DNA of 64,000 nucleotides from Uranotaenia lowii (Eukaryota; Arthropoda; Insecta; Diptera; Culicidae): positions 361,164,863 through 361,228,862 of the forward strand of contig NC_073693.1 of assembly GCF_029784155.1 (NCBI RefSeq), read 5' to 3'. Numbering within the stretch: position 1 is the first letter of the stretch; every line of letters begins with the position of its first letter. Below, in pieces: positions 22,547 through 33,474 of the stretch. The notes under the pieces are model-generated. The model was not told where the DNA came from. It did no database searches and saw only the letters and a program-made list of their open reading frames with translations. The translations under genes and the position numbers were made by a program.

Positions 22547-23007
22547 CTGGGTAGCCAGGTGCCCAGATTTGTCTGTAAAACCAAGACTTTTGACCCTTCG
22601 TCCAGATATTGGTCAGACACAGATTTTGCCCAGATTTTTGCTGAGAGTGCCCAGATTTTACAGATTTTCAAAATTGAGTGATGAAACCAATATTTATGCA
22701 TCGGATTTGATCCGTAAGTGCCAGATTAGACTGAAATCTCGCTTGTATTCATTGGTATTTCACCAAGCATTCATTACCAATTCTTTTTTTAAATAAGATT
22801 AACATGGTACGTGGTAGGAAACAGTGTTCTCAGCTCGAAAATAACCTGAATAACACAGGACGACCCCCCCCCCCCCCCCCCGCCGCTCACACGCAACGTC
22901 AAATGTCTTGTTAAGCACCAAATTTGTGATCTTCCCTGTGCACAGACAAACACAGACTTTTTTTCAAAATTGCCCAGATTTTTTATCCTCAACACCTGGC
23001 ATCCCTG
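22547..23007. mobile_element. 461-bp hAT MITE with 8-bp TSD
   Basis: Perfect 8-bp duplication attccaac at 22539-22546 and 23008-23015. Ends CTGGGTAGCCAGGT and CAGGGATGCCAGGT (reverse complement), with further inverted similarity (cccagattt, acaga). The GCCAG-type TIR and 8-bp TSD indicate the hAT superfamily. It contains a C18 homopolymer at 22864-22881. No transposase. Confidence 0.8.
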
Positions 23008-23603
23008 ATTCCAACTAGCAAGCGAGCTAGCCGGGGAGCGTGTGGTTCCCTCGGTAGCACGTTATTTTTTCTAATGAAACGTGAGCGATAGGATTAAAAT
23101 TAGCGATGACTCGGGAATCGAACAGTAGAAAATATATATAATACCTACTTTCATATTGTAAAATCTAGTCTCATAGCTCACGTTTCTTAAACGGCCGATG
23201 ATGTAAAGATGTACAGTATGACCCATAAAAAATTGCGAAATTTTTTCGACTGCTATTTTGGGTTGTTTTTGAAGACTTATAATGTTTTTTTGTTTGCTTC
23301 TCGCTCAAAAATCTCACAAGCACGTTGTCGCGGTTGTAGCATGCTATCTAGCGACTTTTCAAAAATCGCCCAAAAAAACTTAAATATTTAGTGTAAAAGC
23401 GATCATTTTGAAAGAGTGAAAGGAGGGAGGGATACTGTACACTACCCTTCCTCTTTCAATTTTATCTCATTGATTAAAATGAGAGGTACCTATTTTAAAA
23501 AATTTCATAATAAGAAAAGAAATCAAAACTTTTTTAATCCATCTAAAAATGAATGTTTGTCTTTCTGTCTGTCTACTGAAGCGATCAATGTTAAATCTGG
23601 TAT

Positions 23604-24290
23604 GTAAGAGTTTTTGGGTCGGAGATGGTTTCTAAAATACTTTCGAACCTCTCAGAATCCAGAAAGAGAAGGCTCCCATACAAAATTAACGAAAATTTCA
23701 CACAATTTCGGAAACTATATAACCGATCTACGTGGAATTTGGTGTGTAGCCTTTTCCAGACCGCGAATGGTTTCTAAAATACTTTCAAACCCCTACGAAT
23801 TCAAAAAGGGGGGCACCAATACATAGTTATCAAAAATTTGAATTCGAACAAGTTTAGGGAACTTTTTAAGCGATCCACATGAAATTTGGTGTGTAGCGTT
23901 TTCAAGACCGGGTATGGTTTTTATATTGCTTTTAAACCCCTCAGAATCCAAAAAGAAAAAGTTTCCATACAAAATTAACGAAAATTTCACACAATTCGAA
24001 CAAATTTCGGAAACTACTAAACCGATCTACGTGAAATTTGGTTTGTAGCCGTTTTTCAGACCGGGAATGGTTTCTATAATACTTTTAAACCCCTCCGAAT
24101 CCAAAAAGGGGGGCTCCAATACAAAATTATCAAAATTTAACACAATTTGACCAATTGACCATCGTGAAATTTGAAGTGTAGCCGTTTTTAAGACTGGGAA
24201 TTGTTTCTATAATAATTGTTTCTATAATACTTTCAAATCCAAAAAGGAGGGTGGGGGGCTCCCATACAAAATAACAAAATTTTTATTTTT
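23604..24290 (+). repeat. ~150-bp tandem repeat, 4-5 units
   Basis: The phrase gaccgggaatggtttctata recurs near 23759, 23906, 24058 and 24191 (periods ~147, 152 and 133), each followed by actttcaaacccct, aaaaggggggctccaataca and a gtgaaatttggtgtgtagcc block. A first degenerate unit starts near 23604. Short open frames across it are repeat by-products. Confidence 0.75.
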
Positions 24291-24638
24291 GTTAAAAATT
24301 TATAAATGTAAGCGTATTTGTATTGATAGACGCTTCCCATTTTTAAAAATGAAGATTCTTATATTCAATTAATGTAACTTACACATTTTTTCCTGTTGGA
24401 AAGAGAGTCCACTGCGACCATTAAGTTGATCTATTGTGGTATTACCCCGCGTTATTATTTTTACTTTGCTATGCTACTTGACACCCCTGCACTATTAGTT
24501 GAAGTTGCAGTTGTTTACCGGTAGCACTACGAACACACACATAACTAGGTAGGATCTCCAAGTGCAATCTAAGTTCCCTTGAAAAAATCCATCCACACAT
24601 GCATGTGCTGCATCGTTGTGGCGTACAATTCCAAAGTA
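24291..24638. other. no gene seen
   Basis: Short flank between the tandem repeat and the Tc1 element. It is the target sequence of the Tc1 insertion, with TA at 24637-24638. Confidence 0.35.
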
Positions 24639-26194
24639 CAGTGAGGGGCAAAATAAAGTGTCCAAATTATTTTTTTATCATTTCTTTTATTTTTCTGGTT
24701 GAAATTCACCGAAAACACATCGTAATCATTTTTAAAATATTGTTTATTATGTTCTTTTTAATTTTTGTTAATGTTGCGCTGGTAAAAAAAGAAAGTTTTT
24801 CTGATAGAAAAAAAACAAATAATATTCCAAAAAAAAAATGGGCAAAATAAAGTGTCCAACTCAAAAATGTATATAATTTCGATAAGTTTCCATCGCGAGG
24901 CCCCTCAAATTTGTATGTTTTGTGTATTTTGACGTTTCATAAACAACTGGCTTGGCTCTGGAGTATTCAAAGAGGTGTCTACATTCGAATAAGTTGTAAA
25001 ATATGGAGAACGCATAAATTTCTGGTTCCATTCCGTTGTCCATCCGGAAACTGGTTGTTCGTGATGTGAATAACGGTCAAACGCACCGGGAAGTGACCAA
25101 GCACTTCGAAATCAGCAAGACAGCGGTATCAAAAATCATGAAGAAGATGAAAACGTTCGGATCGGAGATGGATCGCCCAGGAAGAGGACTGAAGCCCAAG
25201 ACAGATGCCAGAACGGACAAGAAAATCATTCTTGAAGTGAAGAAAAAAGCAATAATAACGATCCGGCAGATACAGGAAGAGCTCCAATTTTCGGTATTGC
25301 GTTGTACTATCCGTCGCCGCATCCATGCAAAGGAGTACCATAGAAAGATCGCAGTGAGAAGGCCTTTCATCAGCCAGGTGAACAAGGCTAAGCGGCTCAA
25401 GTTCGTCAAGGAACACGCCGATAAACGGCTCGAGTACTGGAAAACATTGTTGTGGGCCGACGAATCCAAATTCGAGCTATTCAACCGGAAGAAGCGGGAT
25501 CACATGTGGCGCAAGTCGGGTGAGGAGCTCCAAGATCGCCATATCCAAAGAACAGTCAAGCACGGAGGAGGTAACGTGATGGTGTGGGGGTGCTTTTCTT
25601 GGGGTGGGGTGGGCAATTTGGTAAAAATTGACGGAATCATGACAGCTGAGTCATATTCCAATATCCTGCGGGAAAACCTCTACAGCAGAATAACGATCCG
25701 AAGCATACGGCCAATCTGATGAAGTCATTTTCCCGTTCCTGCCGCATAAAAGCCCTTGAATGGCCCCCACAAAGACTGGTGTGACAAATTAAAAATACTT
25801 ATTTTGATGCCATGGAGCATGCGTGGGAGGAGCTCGACCCACAACACTTGCACAACCTTGTTGAAAGTATACCGAAGCACTTGTAGGAGGTGTTGAAGGC
25901 CGAAGGAGGCCATACCCATTATTAAATAGTTCTTGTTTGCCTTCAGTTTGAATCCATTTGAAGCTGTACCGATCTGGACACTTTATTTTGCCCCTGTTTT
26001 TTTTTGGAATATTAACTGTTTTTTTTTTCTATCAGAAAAACTTTTTTTTAACAGCGCAACATTAACAAAAACTGAAAAGAACATAATAAACAATATTTTA
26101 AAAATGATTACGATGCGTTTTCGTTGATTTTTTACGAGAAAAATAAAAGAAATTGAAAAAAAATAATTTGGACACTTTATTTTGCCCCTCACTG
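24639..26194 (+). mobile_element. Tc1-type transposon with IR/DR ends, 1556 bp
   Basis: Flanked by TA at 24637-24638 and 26195-26196. Terminal repeats start CAGTGAGGGGCAAAATAAAG on both strands and are ~220 bp long. Each TIR carries the motif ggcaaaataaagtgtcca twice: left at ~24647 and ~24841, right (reversed) at ~26169-26186 and ~25976-25993. This is the inverted-repeat/direct-repeat layout known from Sleeping Beauty-type Tc1 elements, where both copies bind transposase. One gene lies between the TIRs, now broken. Confidence 0.9.
25036..25925 (+). pseudogene. broken Tc1 transposase
   Basis: Codes a Tc1 transposase: N-terminal paired-type HTH region (residues ~1-110, with RKLVVRDVNNGQTHREVTKH and SKTAVSKIMKKM), then the DDE/D domain with the first Asp in LLWADESKF (D142) and VMVWGCFSWGG. 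Damage: the open frame begins in coding sequence at a TTG, with an in-frame TAA just upstream (25015-25017) and no usable ATG. A small deletion after YSNILRENL shifts frame, so the QQNNDPKHTAN block with the second Asp (25695-25697) is out of frame. Past LEWPPQ the expected SPDLNP(I/L)E block with the third acidic residue is replaced and followed by stops. C-terminal remains (AEGGHT) reach ~25925. Inactive; the TIRs could still be used by a transposase acting in trans. Confidence 0.85.
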
Positions 26195-26196
26195 TA

Positions 26197-26836
26197 TACC
26201 CGGCTAGCATTTCACTAATGCTAAAACAACTAACCTTCTCATATTATGTAGTACAAATTCTCCTGTATTTAAATACTTCTCTCGCTTCAAAAAGGGGCGA
26301 TTTTTTTATTTTATGGTTTTTTTGTATAGAAGATCCCTCCTATTTTTTTTTCTAAAGGGTGGCTCATTCAACCTTCAAGCAACGTTGAGACTCAAGACAA
26401 TCTAGAAGCTGAATAGTGTTGAATTTAGATTTAAAAGGAAGTTTATTTTTATTTTAATAACTTTAACGAACAGGTGTAGCAAAACACACCGGGTCAGCTA
26501 CACTGCGAAAAATCGACATTTAGAATATATGTTTCGCCACACATACGTCTCAGAAATTTTGCATTTATTTGAATCACATGAAAATCATCTTCTTTACACA
26601 TAAATTCAATGTGGGAAGAAGATATGATATTGACTTTTTTAAATGAGCGTGTAAAAACCGTCAAAAAATCATCGAACTCGTCTGTCGATGATTTTTGAAC
26701 AGTTCTCAAAATGGCGCGAACTGAAAAAGTTTTGATCAGTCGCCCGAGTATCGAAATGGAGCTTAAAAAAAAATTGTAACAAAATTCGACCGGATAAAAA
26801 CGATTCATCTTTCCACTTTCGGATAAAAATTTTGAG
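26197..26836. other. no gene seen
   Basis: AT-rich. The minus-strand open frame at 26494-26808 (104 codons) has no motif and no supporting splice or start context. Confidence 0.35.
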
Positions 26837-27316
26837 CATGTATAGCAATTCGAGTAGCTGTGTGTATCGCTACAATGGAGAAATTTTGGACGCGACTGTC
26901 GCTGCTTGGGAAGACTTTATTGGTTTCAGAAGAAAATGTCCTCGTAAAACGTTCCGGTCCCATATGTAACGTTCGACGAAGAGCTGGAGCTACTTTCCCA
27001 TTAAACTATTGCTGTGATGTAAGTAGAAAATTTGTGAGTATATATTTTAAATAATTTTGAAACTGAATTGAAATTTTAAATCTTTTACTCTAACAGGATA
27101 CAGTAATTTGTGGTTTTCCGAATAATCCGGAACTCAACTAAGCGATTGCCTCTCAACGGTCCAGGCGCGGTGACGATCAACTACCATTCCGATACAACAA
27201 GCAATGGTTCCCGAGTGAAAATTCGAGAGCTGGTATGGCCATGTTCCTTATCATCCGGAAGAACCTGAGTCGGGAGCTGAGGCTCGGACAGATTGCCACA
27301 ATGTGTGAAGAATAAA
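26837..27316 (+). pseudogene. decayed gene of unknown product with an apparent intron
   Basis: From the ATG at ~26837 a 43-codon protein-like frame includes NGEILDATVAAWEDFIGF and stops. Further protein-like text follows in other frames (VTFDEELELLSH), then a gtaagt donor near 27019 and an acceptor ctctaacag near 27097. From ~27160 a third segment includes LPFRYNKQWFPSENSRAGM and LIIRKNLSRELRLGQIATM, ending in TAA ~27316. An AATAAA follows at once. Frame breaks between segments point to a pseudogene. The family is not recognised. Confidence 0.4.
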
Positions 27317-27548
27317 AAAAAATAAATAAAATTATCTTTTTAAATGTTTAGAGTTGCTCAAGTGTCATTTTTCTTTAATAAAAAATCAATTTTAAGATAA
27401 AAAAATATTAACATTGGAACAGCAGAAAATTATTTTGAGTAAATGTGCTTACAAATGCTTTCTATTTGAAATTTTTCATTGATTTGATTTGTAAAACAAA
27501 TGTTTTTTATTTGTCGCCAAATATAACCATTCTATGTTTTTTGCTATA
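27317..27548. other. no gene seen
   Basis: AT-rich flank before the fold-back element. Confidence 0.3.
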
Positions 27549-29209
27549 TGTGTGGCCAGAGGTGCAAAGAGATCCCTACATGTAGCATGCAGCGCACGAC
27601 TTTTAGCCGACTCTAACAGCCCGCCGTCAGCCACGAAAGAATCGTCTAGCAAAGTTGCAAAGTGATTCTTTCTGCCTTATGTGCAGAACGTCGAACGTGT
27701 CTGCAAGTAAAAGTCAGCCGCGCGGTAAAATCCTTTGACTGCACGTTCCGAAAATTACAAACGATTCTCCGAAGTTAGGAACAGTTGCAAACTTGCAAGC
27801 CCGAAGATAAAATCCCTTGAGCCGAACAGAAAGAATCATTTCCGAAGATAGCTACAGTCTGCAAGTTGCTTGCATGCAGCGGGATGGTGCGATGTACGTT
27901 TTCAAACTTGCAAGTTACAGAACGGTGGACCCGTTCTTGTGTGGTTGGATTCGTTCCACTAACCTAAGACCGACCGAACCGAATCCATGGAGGAAGAAAG
28001 TGATAGGCCGAGGTGCCGTCGACTATCCATTCAGTTGCCGTTCAGCCATCGAAGCGTGCGTGCGTAGCGTATGTACATGGCTATCCGCATAACGCACGGC
28101 ATGCCGTACAACAAGAGCAAGGACATGATGGAGTTGTTGTTGTTGGTGCCTTCGTGTTCGTTTCGTTTTCTTCTAAGACGGATTCGAAAGGAAGTGGTGC
28201 CCAACTGTTATTTTAGTTTTCAATTATCATACCAGGGTGATTGATATAAATCATCAAAGCTAATACAATAAATTTAGAATTCAGTTTCATTTGCTTAGAC
28301 ATGTATAAGAATCACGTCATCTTTACCAAGTAATCTTGGGAGTCATGTCTTCTTCTGTGGTCTGCAACACTCATTTGGTTTTTAACAGAAAGTTTGTACA
28401 GCTCAGTTCAAAACTCAATAGAAATTCAGTGCTTGTTCGTCGTCATTCCAACCTTGAACTCAAAAACTCCACACTCTGTTTGACTCAAATCTTCTATCAA
28501 TGTTTTATAACTGGTTTTGAATGATTTTGGCGTACTGAACTCGAATATTTGGTGAGATTTTGTCTATCACATCCAGTTTTACTGATAAGGCTTTTAAAAA
28601 ACAGTTCTATGATAAATCAATCATTGACTATATATTATGTTTTACTTCTTTGCTGAAGACTGTAAAGCGTTTTAAGTTATACTTTGAAAAATATCTATGA
28701 TTCATTTTGGTACAAATTTTCATCAGAATTTCGTTTCAACAGATGGAAAAAACCAACAAAATTTCTTTGACTTCAAAGCCAAAATTACTTGCAATCTTCG
28801 TAGAAACTTTAATTTTAAAAATCTTACTCTACAGTTGTATATATTTCAGATATTACGAAACTGCTTATAAAAAGCTGGACGTTTCACGGTTAAACATATC
28901 ACGCTTTCGACCATAAAATTTGGGCACCACTTCCTTTCGAATCCGTCTTAGAAGGAAACGAAACGAGCACGAAGGCACCAACAACAACTCCATCATGTCC
29001 TTACTTTTGTAGTACGGCGCGCCGAGCGTTATGCTGATAGCCATGTACATACGCTACGCGCGCACGCTTCGATGGCTGAACGGCAACTGAATTGATGGTC
29101 GGTGGCGGTGGTTCTTCGGCCTATCACTTTCTTCCTCCGTGGATTCGGTTCGGTCGGTCTTAGCTTAGGTTAGTGGAACGAATCCATCCGCACAAGAACG
29201 AGTCCACCG

Positions 29210-29449
29210 CAGCCTTGCCAGATCTACGGATTTCTCCGTAGTTCTACGGATTTTGACCATTTCTACGGAGCTACGGATCGCTGCTCCAAATCTACGGATT
29301 TTCAGCATTTCCTACGGATTATCGAATAAATTCAAGGGATTCTGCGGATAAATGAAAATTCTACCTGACGACCAAAAAAAAAAAAACAGTACATTTTTCG
29401 ATAATCGTAAAATCTACGGACTTGAGCGGTTTTCAATCTGGCAACGCTG
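29210..29449. mobile_element. 240-bp hAT MITE inside the fold-back arm
   Basis: TSD gtccaccg at 29202-29209 and 29450-29457. Ends CAGCCTTGCCAGATCTACGG and CAGCGTTGCCAGATTGAAAA (reverse complement). It is rich in the word tctacggat. The opposite arm at ~27931 carries the uninterrupted site (cggtggac). Confidence 0.88.
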
Positions 29450-29539
29450 GTCCACCGTTCTGTAACTTGCAACTTGCAAGTTTGCAAACGTACATCGCCG
29501 CGCTGCAAGTCTGCAAGCAAGCAACTTGCAGACTGTAGC

Positions 29540-30286
29540 CAGCGTTGCCACATTTTAATCTGTATTTTCGAGCCAAAAAATCTTTTTAATCTGTATAAAA
29601 TCTGAAAAATCTGTATTGAAATCTGTATCAAAAATTTTCATTCCGGATACTTACGCTGAACTACGGTGACCTTTTTATAATGCGTAGCGCACTCATTTGA
29701 ACTAAATACGCTGCTCATTTCTGCGGGCTACTATTTGTGCGACATGTCAAACCAGTGTTAAACCTGATATTTTGTATACGCGAACCGTTTTTGGTTTAAC
29801 TTTGTCCGATTAATTGTAACGGACAAAATACATGTCCGCCATGTGTGAAGAATAAGGTCACGCAAAGTTTTAACTCGATATATTCCGTTAAATATAATTA
29901 TCTGTGTGCTTCTGGGGTTTAACAATCATTTGGGATTTGAACATTGTGTCAATTGTCTTTACCATTAAAAATTACATTTCCTATAAGGCAATGACCAATT
30001 TTGGTATATGATTCTTAAACACAGGTTTTAAAAATTTCTTCAACCTTTTGCATGTTGTTTTGCATTTGTAAGTTTTTTTTCTCATTTGCAAGCGTGATAA
30101 TTGAATCATCAAAGTAGATTTCGAAGTATAATCAAAATATCTTGGAAAATCTCCGATTTTCTGAAAATCTGTATGAAATCTGTATAAATTTCCAATTATC
30201 TGTAATCTGTATATACAGATTATGTGTTACAAAATTTCCAAAAAATCTGTATACTTACAGAAAAATCTGTATATGTGGTAACGCTG
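29540..30286. mobile_element. 747-bp hAT MITE inside the fold-back arm
   Basis: TSD actgtagc at 29532-29539 and 30287-30294. Ends CAGCGTTGCCACATTTTAAT and CAGCGTTACCACATATACAG (reverse complement). The subterminal regions repeat aatctgtat many times on both sides, as is usual for hAT transposase-binding regions. The opposite arm near 27850 keeps the empty site (gctacagt). No ORF of note. Confidence 0.88.
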
Positions 30287-30679
30287 ACTGTAGCTATCTT
30301 CGGAAATGATTCTTTCTGTTCGGCTCAAGGGATTTTATCTTCGGGCTTGCAAGTTTGCAACTGTTCCTAACTTCGGAGAATCGTTTGTAATTTTCGGAAC
30401 GTGCAGTCATCGCGCGGTTGACTTTTACTTGCAGACACGTTCGACGTTCTGCACGTAAGGGGAAAAGAATCAGTTTGCAACTTTGCAAAATGATTCTTTC
30501 GTGGCTGACGTCGGGCTGTAAGAATCGGCACTGCATGTAGCGTAAAGGGATCTCTTTGCACCTCTGTGTGTGGCACATACTCTCCATAAGGGAAACAAAT
30601 TGCAAAAATCTATATAGGCTCACACATAGCCCCAATGTGTCGATTTCGTTGAGTGTAGGTAATAAAGATTCCTCCCATT

Positions 30680-32480
30680 TTTTGTAAAGGGGGTTTCCCA
30701 TTTACAACCAATATTAAGCATAGCACGAATCGAAACATTTCAGAGTTATATAGGAAGGAATTTGGACACGAAAAAGATTACTTTGTTGATTTGAGATCCC
30801 TCCCTTCTTCAAGAAGGAAATAAGTATAGAGAAAGTGGGCTCCCATACATTTTTATTCATAACTTGAGTAAATAGTTCTCGAGCAAATCAACCACATTTG
30901 GAATGGGAAGGTAAATGTTTGGATACGAGAAACTATTCTATTCATTCGTAAGGGAAATGGAAAGGGGGAGAGTGGCTCTCATACAATTTTCAACAAAACC
31001 CGAGAGCTGATCAAGCAAATGGGACCAAATTTGGCATGGGAGGGTATTTGAGTACGATAAATATGTTTATGATGCTTTAGAATACTTACTTGATAGAAAT
31101 TTGCATGAGAAGGTGATTGGGTTCGATCAATGTTTCAGGACTGATTGAGACCCCTTATTCCTTATACAGGGTGTTCAATAAGTTCGAATACAAATTAAAA
31201 TAACGGGAATTCAAAATAAATTGGACAGATTTTTTTTTTTACTCAAATGGAAAGGTAATTGAATAATGGTCAATCACACCTTTTGTTTAGGAAATTTTTT
31301 ACTTTAAACCAATTATAAGAGCTTCAGCGGTTTCTCGAGTTCACCGTACGTGACACGCTCCTCTATTGTTGAAATTTCGTTCCCCATAAGAATGCTGACG
31401 ATTTTTATAGAGAGTCAAAAAAGGTTTCCTGTATTTGTTTATTCTCGACAACATGTGTGATATAACTAACCAATCCAAGAGAGCTATATTTTCATTTTGA
31501 GCAAATATTTCTAAAACCTGTGTTATTCTGTGTAAAATTACCTATAAAAATAAACACTACATGCAAAACTAGCCAAAAAATCCATTAATGACCAATGTTA
31601 ACTTAATACAAAGTTACACAAGCACATATTTAATGATTTTCATCTTTCTATGATGTGCAATTATTCTATGCTCCATCACATTGATAAGCTTTTTGATGAA
31701 AATCAGCTAGCACGTAGCTACTTTTTCGACATTTCACACATAATACGAACAAAAAAAAGGTTTATATGAGACAAGTTTAGGAATTATGTATTTGTTTATT
31801 CTCGACATCATCAATGATTATGAGAATTTGACCAATGGAGGCTGATGAGGTGACCTGTAAACTATTCATTGTGGTCAATAAATTGGATTTTTTGCCTGTA
31901 CCAGTACTTGTGGTGTGAAAAGGCTGATAAACAACGAACACTTAATGAAAATTTATTCTTCGACACCAGGTATAGTTTGTCTGATAGCAGCACAAAATAA
32001 CTCTATATAAAGTTAGATGTATATGCTACGGCTTTACCAAACTATTTTTTAAAAAGGTTATTCGAACTTATTGAACACCCTGTAGAGGAAAGACGAGAAA
32101 GAAGGAGGAATGCTCCAATCCTTTTTTTTAATGATAACTTTACCTAATCAAGCGAAAGAAAGTTAAATTTTAGGGTACGAGAAATATTTCTATGATAATT
32201 CGAGTCTCCTCTATCCATACAGAGATAGCAAGCAGAAAAAAGCTCTAATAGCTCTAATACTATTTCTCTCATACTCATAAAAGGCGTCTAACCCTTCTGT
32301 CAGACGAGAGTCGAGAGAAAGAAGAAATGGCTAATGAAGCAAATTAAGCCAAATGATGCACATGATGCTATTTTGTTAATAAATATGTTTCTATGTTAGT
32401 TCGAAACCTGCTCTTCACTTGATGGGAGAGTGGAGAAGAATTCCATACAAGTAAAACATACATTTTAGCATAACTTACGT
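30680..32480 (+). repeat. degenerate ~150-170-bp tandem repeat, interrupted
   Basis: Repeated phrases (gggtacgagaaatatttcta, tggctcccatacaa, caaatgggaccaaatttggcatggg and variants) recur from ~30680 to 31160 and again from 32085 to ~32480, interrupted by the 916-bp mariner-type insertion. It is reminiscent of the tandem repeat at 23604-24290, including the phrase ctcccatacaa. Confidence 0.5.
31167..32082. mobile_element. 916-bp Tc1/mariner-type MITE
   Basis: Ends CAGGGTGTTCAATAAGTTCG on both strands, with the match continuing gaata. TA flanks at 31165-31166 and 32083-32084. No transposase. The TA target and CAGGGTG.TC ends fit the Tc1/mariner group. Confidence 0.8.
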
Positions 32481-32482
32481 GC

Positions 32483-33208
32483 TTATTGAAGCAAATAGAG
32501 GTAGCCATTTTTAACAATGATTAAAAAAACAAATTTAAGAAAAGGTTTTAAAAACAGATAAAAATTTTTTTTAAAGAAAGTTAGATTTAATCTTCTTTGC
32601 CGTGCTGTTTAAAGCTGAACTTGCAGCTTCCATTCTAAAGAACAAATTTGAAATTGGAATTTGACGTACTGATAAAAATTTAACTGATTTCAAAGAAGTT
32701 GCAAAGCACAGCACAGTTTTCTATAAAAAAATATTTCGATATCCTTTGATACAACTTCAATCTGCCAATTTATAATCTTCCATGCAAGAGACTGTTAATG
32801 GAAAGACGATTTTCGTATTTTGTAAACCAGGGAGTCAAAAAAAGCGGCTTATAAGCTCATTAAGGAATCTCTCTCTGTAAATGTCATTTAATAATTAAAA
32901 ATGATTCACTTGTTGTTGAATAGAAGTACAGGCTAGCATCCTGTCTGAAATCCTTGTTCCAATTTTTTTCGTTTCCCCAATCGATCACCCCGCTCAACCC
33001 CCCCCCCCCCTCCCCTCACAAAGGACCGCGCATGGTTTATTTTCAAGCCTGAATGAATAAAATGGCTTTTAACATCATGAAAACTGTTTTGAACCTTGGT
33101 TACAGATCTTCTCATTTTTTATGGGTCATATTGTAGAAGTTGACCTTTACTCGCTTCTTCTTATCTAGCAGTTATTGTATGATAGCAATAACAAAAATAT
33201 CAATCAAT
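32483..33208. other. no gene seen
   Basis: AT-rich. Contains a C13 homopolymer at 32998-33010. No coding region. Confidence 0.35.
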
Positions 33209-33474
33209 TATATGGCCGGGCTGCAACCAGACCGAACTGAGAGTCATATGAAAATTTTCAAACAACGGAAATTGGATCTCGTGTTATTAATATTGTAGGG
33301 TGAAAAAGTGGGTATGATTCACTGAAACTGATTTCTTGAATTATAATCTATCGATTCTGGCTCATAAACGTCCAAAATTTCGTCTCTTGATAAAAATACT
33401 TGCACATAAAGTTCGAGTGTCTCGAAAAAATGCGGATGGCGTTCAGTTCGGTCTGATCGAATCCCGACCATATA
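33209..33474. mobile_element. 266-bp MITE with TATATGGNCGGG ends
   Basis: Left end tatatggccgggctgcaacc and right end (reverse complement) tatatggtcgggattcgatc, followed on both sides by agaccgaactga. The element has no coding capacity. TA or TATA target is likely. Confidence 0.65.

Larger units (their letters stand above)
27557..30566. mobile_element. fold-back hAT-like element with ~645-bp inverted arms
   Basis: Flanked by a perfect 8-bp duplication tgtgtggc (27549-27556 and 30567-30574). Ends read CAGAGGTGCAAAGAGATCCC on both strands. The left arm is 27557-28204. The right arm is 28920-30566, which is ~644 bp once two later insertions (29210-29449 and 29540-30286, each with its own 8-bp TSD) are subtracted. 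The arms share long blocks in inverted order. The 715-bp spacer 28205-28919 has no transposase. The 8-bp TSD and CAG end suggest hAT; arm length is unusual for it. Confidence 0.85.

Noticed and set aside
25077..25484. 135-codon minus-strand frame
   Set aside because: Antisense shadow of the Tc1 transposase.
27817..28216. Plus-strand frames of 91 and 67 codons in the fold-back arm
   Set aside because: They lie in the inverted arm of a transposable element and are not kept open in the matching arm.
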